Notes: generated by a model from the sequence alone, not told the origin. A DNA stretch of 64,000 nucleotides from Winogradskyella sp. UBA3174 (GCF_002364335.1 NZ_DEXW01000066.1:29117-93116), one strand, 5' to 3'. Numbered from the stretch's first letter, positions 17,887-26,655 are shown. Made by a program: numbers and translations.

Positions 17887-18297
17887 ATGAAGAAAACCAT
17901 TCTCGTTTTTGGATTCCTCATTTTAGCATTGCTATTACTATTTCAGTTTAGTAAATACCGTTTCATTAGTGGCGATTTACAAATTGAATACATAATGGGA
18001 TTTATAGCTATTACCTTTTTGGGTTTAGGGTTATTTATAAATAAAAGAACTAAAAAGAGAATACCCGTTTCTAATCATAAAATAGATTTAGATAAAGTTA
18101 AAGAATTAGGCCTAAGTAAACGTGAGTACGAAGTTTTAAAAGAAGTAGCCCTTGGTTTATCTAATCAAGAAATTGCGGAGAAATTATTTGTTTCAGAAAG
18201 CACTATAAAAACACACGTATCTAACCTTCTATTAAAGTTAGATGCTAAGCGACGTACACAAGCTATCCAAATTTCAAAAAACCTAAATATCATATAA
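17887..18297 (+). CDS. Membrane-anchored LuxR/GerE-type HTH regulator
   Basis: 136 residues. Two membrane helices (about 4-20 and 36-52) precede a cytosolic LuxR-type helix-turn-helix (about 74-132: LSKREYEVLKEVALGLSNQEIAEKLFVSESTIKTH read in segments). There is no receiver domain, so it is not a classic response regulator. A DNA-binding domain tethered directly to the membrane suggests sensing through the helices or through a partner. The adjacent DUF4199 membrane protein (18403-18912) is the obvious partner. Confidence 0.85.
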   Translation: MKKTILVFGFLILALLLLFQFSKYRFISGDLQIEYIMGFIAITFLGLGLFINKRTKKRIPVSNHKIDLDKVKELGLSKREYEVLKEVALGLSNQEIAEKLFVSESTIKTHVSNLLLKLDAKRRTQAIQISKNLNII

Positions 18298-18333
18298 TTT
18301 AGTAGCTTTACAACTATAGTATTAACTATTTGG

Positions 18334-18341
18334 TACTTTAG
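18334..18341 (+). promoter_or_regulatory. Possible -7 element before DUF4199 gene
   Basis: TACTTTAG differs from TAnnTTTG at one position. If used, transcription would start at or just after the upstream ATG (18343), favouring the internal ATG at 18403 as the translation start. Confidence 0.35.
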
Positions 18342-18402
18342 TATGAGCCTTCAAAATTACCTTATTACTACTTTTGACCAACTAATTAAAATAGAACTAG
18401 AA

Positions 18403-18912
18403 ATGAAAAACACGGTAATTAAATTTGGTATGTACAGTAGTATTTTACTAGTTATTCTCTTTGGAATTTCATTTATATTTGAAGACCAAATGAACTTCTC
18501 TGTAAGTGAAATTTTTGGGTATGTAACAATAGTCTTGTCTTTGTCCTTTGTCTATTTTGGAATAAAAAATTATCGTGACGCTGTAAATAATGGATCTATA
18601 AGTTTAGTAAAAGCTCTAAAACTAGGTGTTTTGATAACCTTGTTTACATCTATTACTTTTGGTCTAATTAATGTTTTCTATATAGAAATTATTAACCCAG
18701 AGTTTACAAATGAGTATTATGACTATTCTATTGAAAAGTACAGAGATAGTCTTCCTGCAAAAGAGTTTGAAACTAAACTTAAAGAATTAAAGTCTCAAAA
18801 GGATTTATTTAAAAATCCATTGGTCAATTTTAGTATAATGGGATTAACTGTATTTGTCATAGGTTTTATTATATCTTTAATTTCAGGATTAATTCTACAA
18901 CGTAAAAATTAA
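18403..18912 (+). CDS. DUF4199 family membrane protein
   Basis: 169 residues from the ATG at 18403. The frame is open from an upstream ATG at 18343, but the family normally begins with MKN.VIKFG, exactly what follows 18403, and a promoter-like element lies at 18334. Four membrane helices are predicted: about residues 8-26, 36-54, 67-90 and 143-165. A charged loop (about 98-135, KYRDSLPAKEFETKLKELK) lies between helices 3 and 4. Function is unknown. It follows the membrane HTH regulator and probably works with it. Confidence 0.8.
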   Translation: MKNTVIKFGMYSSILLVILFGISFIFEDQMNFSVSEIFGYVTIVLSLSFVYFGIKNYRDAVNNGSISLVKALKLGVLITLFTSITFGLINVFYIEIINPEFTNEYYDYSIEKYRDSLPAKEFETKLKELKSQKDLFKNPLVNFSIMGLTVFVIGFIISLISGLILQRKN

Positions 18913-18923
18913 CCCTAACTATA

Positions 18924-19016
18924 GCATCAACAGCTACAACACTAGAGGGTTATATTAGTCAACTTCCCGAAGACAGGCAACAAGTAATCACCAAATTAAA
19001 TATCCTTATGCATTAA
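18924..19016 (+). pseudogene. DUF1801 protein, N-terminal remnant
   Basis: The frame reads ASTATTLEGYISQLPEDRQQ and then VITKLNILMH before a stop. This is the characteristic N-terminus of DUF1801 (YdhG-like) proteins, which normally run to about 120-150 residues. There is no start codon, and the central body is missing. Another frame just after (19005-19040) reads PYALIEELKF, which could be a scrap of the C-terminus, consistent with an internal deletion. Confidence 0.6.
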
Positions 19017-19046
19017 TTGAAGAACTAAAGTTTAATTAAAAAGAGG

Positions 19047-19060
19047 CCTGCTTTCGCAGG
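19047..19060. repeat. REP-like hairpin (CCTGC-TTTC-GCAGG)
   Basis: A perfect 5-bp stem with TTTC loop, 8 bases before the VOC-protein ATG. Related copies lie at 58889-58908 and 59677-59697, each just before a start codon. Confidence 0.6.
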
Positions 19061-19068
19061 AAGTAAAT

Positions 19069-19455
19069 ATGAAAAAACGAGTAACAGGTATTGGTGGTTT
19101 ATTTTTTAAAACTAAGGATCCAAAAGCTTCAAAAGATTGGTATAATAAACACTTAGGATTTAATACAGACGATTATGGCTGTACCTTTTGGTGGAAAGAC
19201 AAAGATGGTAACGATTGTTCTACACAATGGAGTCCATTCGCAGAAGACACTAAATATTATGAGCCTTCAAAAAAGGACTTTATGTTTAATTATCGTGTTG
19301 AAAATTTACAAGAATTATTAGTGACTTTAAAGGAAGAAGGTGTCACAGTAATAGGAGAAATGGAAGAGTACGATTACGGAAAGTTTGGTTGGATACTAGA
19401 TAACGATGGTAATAAGATAGAACTCTGGGAACCAATAGATAAAGCTTTTAAATAA
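19069..19455 (+). CDS. VOC (glyoxalase/bleomycin-resistance fold) protein
   Basis: 128 residues with the paired beta-alpha-beta-beta-beta units of the vicinal-oxygen-chelate fold: GIGGLFFKTKDPKASKDWY at the start and WILDNDGNKIELWEP at the end, the latter carrying a likely metal-binding Glu. The Trp-rich CTFWWKDKDGND strand is typical of a flavobacterial subgroup. The family includes lyases, dioxygenases and resistance proteins; the substrate is not evident. It stands alone after the DUF1801 remnant. Confidence 0.85.
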   Translation: MKKRVTGIGGLFFKTKDPKASKDWYNKHLGFNTDDYGCTFWWKDKDGNDCSTQWSPFAEDTKYYEPSKKDFMFNYRVENLQELLVTLKEEGVTVIGEMEEYDYGKFGWILDNDGNKIELWEPIDKAFK

Positions 19456-19506
19456 TACTGTAACTATTTTATAGATTCTTATACTTATAATTAAACAACA
19501 ATAATC

Positions 19507-20028
19507 ATGGCAGACAATACTAACAATAATTTAAAAGACAACTTAGACAACGCAAAACAACACACTAAAGATGTTGTTAATGACGCTGTAGATTCAGTTT
19601 CGGATAACACAACTACATTAAAAGAAAATGCGTCTGAGGCTTTTGATACTGCAAAAGAAAAAGCTAGTGAACTTGCAAATGATGCTAAAGAAGTCTTAGG
19701 AAATGCAAAAGAAAAAGCATCCGAATTCGCAGATCAAGCGAGTGAGAAATTAAGTGAGTTTACAGATTCGGCTAAAGAAAGCGCTTCAGGATTTGCTGAA
19801 GATGCTAAGGGAACTTATACAGAAACAAAGGCAAAAGCTAAAGAGTTTGCTGGAGAAGCAAGTGAAAAATTTAGTGAATTTGCAGATGAAGCTAAAGAAA
19901 AAGCGTCTGAGTTTGCCGAGGCAGCAGAAGATAAATTTGAAGATTTTACAGAGGACGCAAAAGAGTCTTACACAGAAACTAAAGAAAAGACTAAAGGCTT
20001 TTTTCAAAAGTTGTTCGGTAAAAAATAA
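19507..20028 (+). CDS. LEA-like amphipathic repeat protein
   Basis: 173 residues, almost wholly Ala/Glu/Lys/Asp with a recurring 11-residue pattern (AKEKASEFADQ, AKEKASEFAEA, ASEKFSEFADE). This predicts long amphipathic helices like late-embryogenesis-abundant or apolipoprotein-like proteins. There is no signal peptide; the C-terminus ends GFFQKLFGKK, a possible membrane-touching tip. LEA-like proteins protect membranes and proteins against drying or freezing in other systems, which is only inferred here. The repeats make the DNA itself internally repetitive. A paralogous N-terminus occurs in the next gene. Confidence 0.8.
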   Translation: MADNTNNNLKDNLDNAKQHTKDVVNDAVDSVSDNTTTLKENASEAFDTAKEKASELANDAKEVLGNAKEKASEFADQASEKLSEFTDSAKESASGFAEDAKGTYTETKAKAKEFAGEASEKFSEFADEAKEKASEFAEAAEDKFEDFTEDAKESYTETKEKTKGFFQKLFGKK

Positions 20029-20080
20029 AAGCATATTGCGCATTTTTACTAACTTTAACTGATAACCAAAACAAAAAACT

Positions 20081-20569
20081 ATGGCAGACGACACTAAAGA
20101 TTTAGGAGATGACCTTAACGACATGTTAGGAGATGCTAAAGATGGAGCTAAAAAAGCTGCGGATAAAATGAGTGAAAAAGCTAGTGAACTAGCAGATGAT
20201 GCTAAAGAATTAGCTAGCGAAGCTAAAGAAAAAGCGTCTGAATTTGCTGGTGAAGCGAAAGAAAGTGCTAAAGAATTTAGCGAGAGTGCTAAAGAAACAT
20301 TTAATAATGTTACTGGTGATAATAAAAAGGTTTTAGCAGGTGTATTAGGAAGTTTAGGAGTACACAAATTTATATTAGGTTATAATAAAGAAGGTGCTAT
20401 TTTATTAAGCTTATGGATTATAGGAGCAATTTTAACATGCGTTGGGATAGGTATTTTATTAATATGGGCACTTGGCTTAGTAGGTCTTATTGAAGGTGTA
20501 ATTTACCTAACAAAATCTGACGAAGAATTCTATAACACCTACCAAGTTGGAAAGAAACCTTGGTTTTAA
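20081..20569 (+). CDS. TM2-domain protein with LEA-like N-terminus
   Basis: 162 residues. The first about 75 share the Ala/Glu/Lys 11-mer pattern of the previous gene (SEKASELADDAKELASEAKE). Residues about 82-150 form a TM2 domain: a GSLGVHKFILGYNKEGAILL start with the G.H.F..G signature, two membrane helices and an intervening turn. It ends YQVGKKPWF. An amphipathic tail is thus tethered to the inner membrane. The gap to the previous gene is 52 bases, and the two likely arose by duplication and fusion. Confidence 0.85.
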   Translation: MADDTKDLGDDLNDMLGDAKDGAKKAADKMSEKASELADDAKELASEAKEKASEFAGEAKESAKEFSESAKETFNNVTGDNKKVLAGVLGSLGVHKFILGYNKEGAILLSLWIIGAILTCVGIGILLIWALGLVGLIEGVIYLTKSDEEFYNTYQVGKKPWF

Positions 20570-20618
20570 AAACTATAAATTATAAAATGAATAGCCCAGT
20601 ATGAGAATTCTGGATTTT

Positions 20619-21635
20619 TTATTTTTTAGTGTTTAGTCCATAATTAGAAGGTAGTGTATCACCAACACGTTGACTCCCCAAATAACCACTAAAATAAACT
20701 CCAATAATTGGTGAATAATTACCATAAACATCAATAAAAAAATGATCCACTTTGAGTTGCAACTCAGACTGAAAATCCATCTTATATAAAATAGACACTT
20801 TTGTCTTTAGGTTCACTTTTTTTAAATTAGATTCAACAATATCTTCAACATTAAAATAAGACCATTCGTTAACTCTAAATTTGTCATAAAAAATCAGATA
20901 ACCTTGATTTTCTAAATTCTTATTATATAACGCTCGTATAAAATGTTGTACCGAACCTTTGTATGCTTTTTCTCGATTCTTAAGGGTTTTATTTCTATTG
21001 CCTTTTTCTAAATCTTTATAGAAATTAGTACCCAAATAGGTCACCGAATACATCGTAAATTCTAAGGTTGATGTATTTAGATATCTATAAATAACTTCGA
21101 AATCTAAAATATCATAAGCTATTTCATACTGCAACGCCCTGTTTTTTACTCTTATAGGCACCTTTGAACTAACATACAAGGCTTTATTACGCTTATCATA
21201 TCTTAATATTAAATCGTCTTCGTTTAATATTTTACATGTTTTAGCAAATTTAGAAGTCCCTAAAAATTCAGTTCTAAATAAACGAAGTTTCTGTTTTCTC
21301 GTTAACCCATCGTCGTAATCTATATAAACTTCTTCAAGAGAATTTGTAGCCTCTACAAGCTGAATAGTTATGTCTGTTTTAGTTCTATAGTCCGAAATAA
21401 ATACTTTTTCATAACCTAAATAAGAAATCACTAATGTAGATTGAATAGCATCTGAGTATGTGATTGAAAACTTTCCATTTTCATCTGTTGTAGTTCCCGT
21501 TGTCGTATTATCAAAGTAGACAGCTGCAGTTTCTAAAGGTTGATTAGTTTCTTTATCTACAACTAACCCAGTAAGCATCTGAGAAAAACTAATCTGTGTT
21601 AAAACAAATAAAAGAAGACAAATTTTATTTATCAT
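20619..21635 (-). CDS. Exported carboxypeptidase-regulatory-like domain protein
   Basis: 338 residues. A signal peptide (MINKICLLLFVLTQISFSQ) precedes a CarboxypepD_reg-like beta domain (about 22-100): GLVVDKETNQPLETAAVYFDN, then TGTTTDENGKFSI and VISYLGYEK, the same module that starts many TonB-dependent receptors. The remainder is beta-rich without a recognised domain and too short for an outer-membrane barrel. It is probably periplasmic or surface attached. Its start overlaps the end of olsF by 11 bases, so the two are co-translated. Confidence 0.8.
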   Translation of the reverse strand: MINKICLLLFVLTQISFSQMLTGLVVDKETNQPLETAAVYFDNTTTGTTTDENGKFSITYSDAIQSTLVISYLGYEKVFISDYRTKTDITIQLVEATNSLEEVYIDYDDGLTRKQKLRLFRTEFLGTSKFAKTCKILNEDDLILRYDKRNKALYVSSKVPIRVKNRALQYEIAYDILDFEVIYRYLNTSTLEFTMYSVTYLGTNFYKDLEKGNRNKTLKNREKAYKGSVQHFIRALYNKNLENQGYLIFYDKFRVNEWSYFNVEDIVESNLKKVNLKTKVSILYKMDFQSELQLKVDHFFIDVYGNYSPIIGVYFSGYLGSQRVGDTLPSNYGLNTKK

Positions 21636-23454
21636 GGTTATCCATGAATTTTCGCTCTAACTCAGCCTGAAACTCTTCCATTACAGGTCTTACTGTACTT
21701 TCTGGAAGATCAGCAATTTTTATATACATTAAGCCATCAACAGCGTTATTAAATAATGGATCTACATTAAAACCAATAAGTTTACAATTTTGCTTAATGT
21801 ACTTTTTAAGCAAAACAGGTAGACGTAATGCTCCTGGCTCAACCTCATCAATAATTTTATCGAATTTATTTAAATCAGCCTCTGTCGCATCGAAAACAAA
21901 ATCTTTGTCTGCATCTTTAAGCTTTACCTTAAATTCCTTTTTAGGATGCACATATTGCGCCACATAAGGATCGTAATAATGTGATTTCATAAACTCAATC
22001 ATTAAACTCTTCGAAAAGTTTGAAAACTGGTTGCTAATACTTACTCCTCCAATTAAGAATTTGTGTTCTGGATAACGTAATGTGGTGTGTACAATACCTT
22101 TCCAAAGTAAAAAGAGTGGCATTGGTTTTTGTTGGTATTCTTTAATAATAAAGGCCCTTCCTAACTCTAAAGATTGACTCATCATTTTATAAAGTTCTGG
22201 CTCAAAACGAAACAAATCTTGAAGATAAAATCCATCAATCCCAAAACGTTCAAAAATCTTAGAACCTAATCCCATTCTATAAGCACCAGCTAATACTTTC
22301 TTATCGTTATCCCATAAAAACATATGATGGTAATACGTGTCAAACTTATCTAAATCTATAGCCTCGTTAGTGCCTTCACCAACCTCTCTAAAAGTAATCT
22401 CTCTAAGTCTACCAATCTCACGTAAAATATTAGGAATATCATCAGCAGCAGCTAAATACACCTCATAATTTTTACTCGATAAAAGTCTACAGTCTTTAAC
22501 TTTTAAGGTTTCCACCTCTGCAATCATAACCTCAGGATCGATAGGAGTTACAATACGTTTTGGAGGTTTAGGTAGTTTTAATTGTGATTGAAGGTTGTCT
22601 AAAATCTTTGGTTTGTCCTCAAAGGTTTTAGATAACATATAAGTTTTTCGTCTTAAAAATTCTGAAAAATCTGCAAGACTCACATGTTCCTTTTGAGCTT
22701 TTACAGAAATAGGTTTACCAACTCTTACTTTTATAACACGTCGCTTTTGAGTTAATACTTCTGATGGTAATTTTGCCGTTCTAAGTGTATCACTTAATTT
22801 AGAAAGCCTGTAAAATAATCTGCTATTTTTAGCATGAAAATAAATAGGCACTACAGGTACTTCTGCTTTCTGAATTAACTTCATTGCTGCAACTTCCCAT
22901 TCTTTATCAACCACTAGTTTTCCATCTTTATAAGTAGACACTTCACCAGCAGGAAAAACACCTAATGGATGTCCTTCTCTTAAATGTAAAATTGCATTCT
23001 TAAAACCTGTTATACTACTTGCAGCATCTTTTCTGTCTTCAAAAGGATTTACTGGCATTATATAAGGTTTAAGTGGCTCAATGCGATGCAATAGAAAATT
23101 AGCAATAATTTTAAAATCGCTGCGCTGTTCTAACATTAATTTTAACAGTAAGATTCCATCAATACCACCAAGCGGATGATTAGAAATGGTAATGTAAGGC
23201 CCTTCTTTAGGCAAGCGCTTCATGTCCTCTTCAGGAATTTCGAACTTAATCTGAAATTCATCTAAAATAGCATCAAGAAAATCTACGCTACTAAGGTGTT
23301 TGTTACGCTTGTAAAACTTATTTAGTGTAGAAATTTTAAGTACTTTCATTAATACCCAACCACAGAGCGTACCCAAGAAACCGTACTTATCGACATTGAT
23401 TGCCTTAGCGACTTCTTTAGCGGTTACTAAACCAGTATCAGATGATTTCCCCAT
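21625..23454 (-). CDS. olsF: Bifunctional aminolipid acyltransferase, OlsF type
   Basis: 609 residues with two acyltransferase domains. The N-terminal PlsC-like O-acyltransferase (about 80-280) has NHPLGGID (92-99) and FPAGEVSTYKDG. The C-terminal GNAT/hemolysin-like N-acyltransferase (about 320-560) has AADDIPNILREIGRLRE and LGRAFIIKEYQ. This order and length match OlsF, which makes ornithine lipids in Serratia and Flavobacterium johnsoniae. Related pairs make glycine lipids in Bacteroides, so the amino acid is uncertain. A TATATTTG element (23459-23466, minus) ends only 4 bases before the ATG, implying a nearly leaderless message. Confidence 0.82.
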   Translation of the reverse strand: MGKSSDTGLVTAKEVAKAINVDKYGFLGTLCGWVLMKVLKISTLNKFYKRNKHLSSVDFLDAILDEFQIKFEIPEEDMKRLPKEGPYITISNHPLGGIDGILLLKLMLEQRSDFKIIANFLLHRIEPLKPYIMPVNPFEDRKDAASSITGFKNAILHLREGHPLGVFPAGEVSTYKDGKLVVDKEWEVAAMKLIQKAEVPVVPIYFHAKNSRLFYRLSKLSDTLRTAKLPSEVLTQKRRVIKVRVGKPISVKAQKEHVSLADFSEFLRRKTYMLSKTFEDKPKILDNLQSQLKLPKPPKRIVTPIDPEVMIAEVETLKVKDCRLLSSKNYEVYLAAADDIPNILREIGRLREITFREVGEGTNEAIDLDKFDTYYHHMFLWDNDKKVLAGAYRMGLGSKIFERFGIDGFYLQDLFRFEPELYKMMSQSLELGRAFIIKEYQQKPMPLFLLWKGIVHTTLRYPEHKFLIGGVSISNQFSNFSKSLMIEFMKSHYYDPYVAQYVHPKKEFKVKLKDADKDFVFDATEADLNKFDKIIDEVEPGALRLPVLLKKYIKQNCKLIGFNVDPLFNNAVDGLMYIKIADLPESTVRPVMEEFQAELERKFMDNHDK

Positions 23455-23458
23455 AAAA

Positions 23459-23466
23459 CAAATATA
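23459..23466 (-). promoter_or_regulatory. -7 element of olsF promoter
   Basis: On the minus strand TATATTTG matches TAnnTTTG. Its closeness to the olsF ATG (4 bases) suggests a leaderless or very short leader transcript. Confidence 0.45.
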
Positions 23467-23567
23467 ATAACTTTTACTCGCTAAGCGAGATTTGAATATT
23501 TCAATACTACATCTAAATAATTAGATATTCATTTAATTAATACCTCACAAGATTACGTCTAGGTCAT

Positions 23568-24818
23568 TTATTGGGTAACGATTTGAACAGTTCCTTGTGT
23601 TAATTGCTTCAATAATACTGTTTTATCTTTTTCAAGCTCTTTTACAGCAACGTCGTTATAGTGTCTAATAGTATATAGACTAACATTATCGTAACATGTA
23701 ACATTAAATTTTGCTTTAAGGTGTTGTAATAATTTTGCCAAATTATTATATAAATTATCTACACATACTGAAAAACTAATAGCCGAATTCTGTATAACAT
23801 CAACCTTCATTTTATAAAGATGCAAAAGACTAAATATTTCACTAATATTTTCTTCCATGATATAAGAAAAATCTAAAGATGATAATGAAATTAAGATTTG
23901 TTTCTTCTTAACTATGAAACATGGGATTTCGGGATCTAAAGCTTTGCCTTTACTTACGCAAGTGCCATCTGCTGTCGGATTTAAAAATGACTTAACATAT
24001 AAAGGAATTTCTTTTCGTTGTAAAGGTTGCACTGTTTTAGGGTGAATTACAGAAGCTCCATAAAAAGCCAACTCTATCGCCTCTCTATAAGAAATTTGAT
24101 GCAATAATTGTGCGTTTTCAAAATAACGTGGATCTGCATTTAAGACACCTGGGACATCTTTCCAAATAGTAACACTATTAGCACTTAAACAATAGGCGAA
24201 AATAGCGGCTGTGTAATCACTACCTTCTCTTCCTAATGTTGTTGTGAAATTATTAGCATCACTTGCTAAAAATCCTTGAGTAATATTAAGAATTGATCCG
24301 TTAAGTTTTGATGTAATATTCTCTTGCGTTACATCCCAGTTAACATTAGAACGTCTGTAATAATTATCTGTTTTTATAAATTCTCTTACATCAATCCAAC
24401 TATTTTTGAGACCTATTTCATTAAGGTAGTGACTAATAATCTTAGTGGAAATTAATTCCCCAAATCCAATCGTTTGGTCATATACAAAGTTGTAATCTGG
24501 TGATTTATTACTTTTAAAAAATAAGTTAAGCTCATCAAAAAGTAATTTAACATCTGCAAAAACTTGATGTCGTTTATTTTCGAAAAGGTCTAATAATATA
24601 TCATTATGACATTTTATAACCTCGAAAATAGCACTTTGTAACTCCCCTTTATTTTCAAAATAGTTTTTAATAACCAACTCCATTCGGTTAGTCGTTTTTC
24701 CCATTGCAGAGACAACCACCAACGTTTTATCGTAACCTGTAGTTTTTAAAACCGCAGCCAAATTTTTTACACCTTCAGCATCTTTTACTGATGCTCCACC
24801 AAATTTGTAAACTTGCAT
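23568..24818 (-). CDS. Aspartate kinase
   Basis: 416 residues, monofunctional aspartokinase: first step to Lys, Met, Thr and diaminopimelate. KFGGASV (5-11) is the nucleotide/substrate motif. GREGSDYTAAIFAYCL and WKDVPGVLNADPR follow in the kinase domain, and SYREAIELAFYGASVIHPK closes it. The C-terminal about 115 residues look like ACT-type regulatory strands (MKVDVIQNSAISFSVCVDN), so feedback control is likely but the effector is unknown. The ATG overlaps the stop of the GNAT gene by one base (TAATG). Confidence 0.93.
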   Translation of the reverse strand: MQVYKFGGASVKDAEGVKNLAAVLKTTGYDKTLVVVSAMGKTTNRMELVIKNYFENKGELQSAIFEVIKCHNDILLDLFENKRHQVFADVKLLFDELNLFFKSNKSPDYNFVYDQTIGFGELISTKIISHYLNEIGLKNSWIDVREFIKTDNYYRRSNVNWDVTQENITSKLNGSILNITQGFLASDANNFTTTLGREGSDYTAAIFAYCLSANSVTIWKDVPGVLNADPRYFENAQLLHQISYREAIELAFYGASVIHPKTVQPLQRKEIPLYVKSFLNPTADGTCVSKGKALDPEIPCFIVKKKQILISLSSLDFSYIMEENISEIFSLLHLYKMKVDVIQNSAISFSVCVDNLYNNLAKLLQHLKAKFNVTCYDNVSLYTIRHYNDVAVKELEKDKTVLLKQLTQGTVQIVTQ

Positions 24819-25294
24819 TATAATTCTTTTAAATAATTTTCAATTCCACTTTCGTTTAACTGCACTACATCCCAATCTCGCATCACATTCGCTCCTTTAC
24901 TTTCATAAAATTTTATGGCAGGTTCATTCCAATCTATCACTTCCCAACTAATACGTCTTACACCTCTCTCTTTACCATATTTAACAACAGTATCTAAAAG
25001 TTGTGTCCCAAGACTTTTACCTCTACACTTTTCACTTATAATTAAATCTTCCAAATGCAAAACTTCACCTTTCCAAGTCGAATAGCGCATATATACCAAG
25101 GCTATGCCTTCTATGATTTTACTACTTTCTAGCACAAAACACGTAAATTTAGGTTGTAAACCAAAGCCATCGTTTTCTAAATCTTTGAGCGTAACTTCTA
25201 CAGCATCTGGTTCCTTTTCGAAAATTGCCAATTCATTAATGAGTTCTAAAACTCTTGGCATATCTTTTAGGGTGGCTAATCTTGGTTGATTCAT
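24818..25294 (-). CDS. GNAT-family N-acetyltransferase
   Basis: 158 residues, a complete GNAT fold. Motif A around HLEDLIISEKCRGKSLGTQLL binds acetyl-CoA through the RGKSLG pyrophosphate loop. WEVIDWNEPAIKFYESKGA forms motif B. It resembles diamine/polyamine and small-amine acetyltransferases (EKEPDAVEVT... start), but the substrate is not established. It is the first gene of a two-gene unit with aspartate kinase. Confidence 0.88.
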   Translation of the reverse strand: MNQPRLATLKDMPRVLELINELAIFEKEPDAVEVTLKDLENDGFGLQPKFTCFVLESSKIIEGIALVYMRYSTWKGEVLHLEDLIISEKCRGKSLGTQLLDTVVKYGKERGVRRISWEVIDWNEPAIKFYESKGANVMRDWDVVQLNESGIENYLKEL

Positions 25295-25314
25295 AGTATT
25301 CTCAAAAAAGAACT

Positions 25315-25322
25315 CAAATATA
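25315..25322 (-). promoter_or_regulatory. -7 element of GNAT-aspartate kinase promoter
   Basis: TATATTTG on the minus strand, 20 bases upstream of the GNAT ATG. Confidence 0.5.
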
Positions 25323-25583
25323 ATCTAAACTCACTTTAGATAACAGTGAACTCATCTTGACTTTTTCTATTTACTAAAAAATATCTAAAATTCGTCCCTA
25401 TTTCATCTATTTACTCATGCGTAGCGATGCTACACCTTTCTAAAATAGCCTCACCTAAACAAATTTTATTTTATTTTCGGTCAAAAACAAAAAATCAATA
25501 CGAGTTCATTTATTTAAAATACGAAATCGTTATAGTTTGTTAAAAAATGCGATATTTGTGGCAATTAATCAATATTATACTTC

Positions 25584-26588
25584 ATGTCACAACGTAATCA
25601 AACCTTAGGTGAATTTATTATAGAAAATCAATCGTCTTTTAAATACACTTCTGGTGAACTTTCTCGACTTATAAACTCTATTAGATTAGCTGCGAAAGTG
25701 GTAAATCACGAAGTTAATAAAGCCGGTTTAGTAGATATCCTTGGCGCTGCTGGAGACACCAACATTCAAGGTGAAGATCAGCAAAAATTAGATGTTTATG
25801 CTAATGAGAAGTTTATTCAGACCATGACCAAACGAAACATTGTTTGTGGTATTGCAAGTGAAGAGGAAGATGATTTTATCGCTATTAACAGCCAGGATGA
25901 AAATAACCAGAATAAATATGTGGTTTTAATAGATCCGTTAGACGGTTCTTCTAATATAGATGTTAATGTTTCTGTTGGAACAATATTTTCAATTTACAGA
26001 CGTGTTACTCCTGTAGGAACACCTGTAACAATCACTGATTTTTTACAAAAAGGAAACCAACAAGTTGCAGCTGGTTATGTAGTTTATGGAACATCTACAA
26101 TGCTTGTATATACGACTGGTTACGGCGTAAATGGTTTTACACTAAACCCAGCAATTGGTTCATTTTACTTATCGCATCCAGATATGCAATTCCCTGAAGA
26201 TGGAAATATATACTCCGTTAATGAAGGTAATTATATTCATTTCCCAACGGGTATAAAAAATTACATTAAGTATTGTCAGCAAGAAGAAGGGGATAGACCT
26301 TACACAAGCAGATACATTGGCTCTTTAGTATCCGATTTTCATAGAAACATGATAAAAGGTGGTATTTATATGTACCCAAAAAGTTCTAAAAATGCGAAAG
26401 GAAAATTACGCTTACTTTACGAATGTAATCCTATGGCTTTTATAGCAGAACAAGCCAACGGAAAAGCAAGTGATGGTTTTACGCGTATTATGGATATTGA
26501 GCCTACAGAATTACACGAGCGTGTTTCTTTTATCTGTGGTAGTAAAAATATGGTAGAAAAAGCAGAAGATTTTATGCGCAATGCATAA
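25584..26588 (+). CDS. fbp: Class I fructose-1,6-bisphosphatase
   Basis: 334 residues, the length of class I FBPases. It hydrolyses fructose 1,6-bisphosphate in gluconeogenesis. The metal-binding motif DPLDGSSNID (117-126), EEEDDF and the C-terminal GKLRLLYECNPMAFI substrate segment are all present. A near-consensus -7 (GATATTTG, 25551-25558) lies upstream and a strong terminator downstream, so it is a single-gene unit. Confidence 0.97.
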   Translation: MSQRNQTLGEFIIENQSSFKYTSGELSRLINSIRLAAKVVNHEVNKAGLVDILGAAGDTNIQGEDQQKLDVYANEKFIQTMTKRNIVCGIASEEEDDFIAINSQDENNQNKYVVLIDPLDGSSNIDVNVSVGTIFSIYRRVTPVGTPVTITDFLQKGNQQVAAGYVVYGTSTMLVYTTGYGVNGFTLNPAIGSFYLSHPDMQFPEDGNIYSVNEGNYIHFPTGIKNYIKYCQQEEGDRPYTSRYIGSLVSDFHRNMIKGGIYMYPKSSKNAKGKLRLLYECNPMAFIAEQANGKASDGFTRIMDIEPTELHERVSFICGSKNMVEKAEDFMRNA

Positions 26589-26603
26589 AATCTTTCAAAA
26601 CAC

Positions 26604-26637
26604 AAAAAAGGCGAACAGTAATGTTCGCCTTTTTTGT
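26604..26637. terminator. Bidirectional terminator between fbp and TerB gene
   Basis: A long stem with arms 26604-26617 and 26622-26635 (core GGCGAACA/TGTTCGCC), a 4-base loop, and A and T runs on either side. It serves the two convergent genes fbp (+) and the TerB-like gene (-). Confidence 0.9.
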
Positions 26638-26655
26638 TATAATATTTAGAATCAT

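Noticed and set aside
19754..20367. Long frames in other phases and antisense over the LEA-like genes
   Set aside because: They are by-products of the 11-mer repeat and codon bias, and no independent start or family match is seen.
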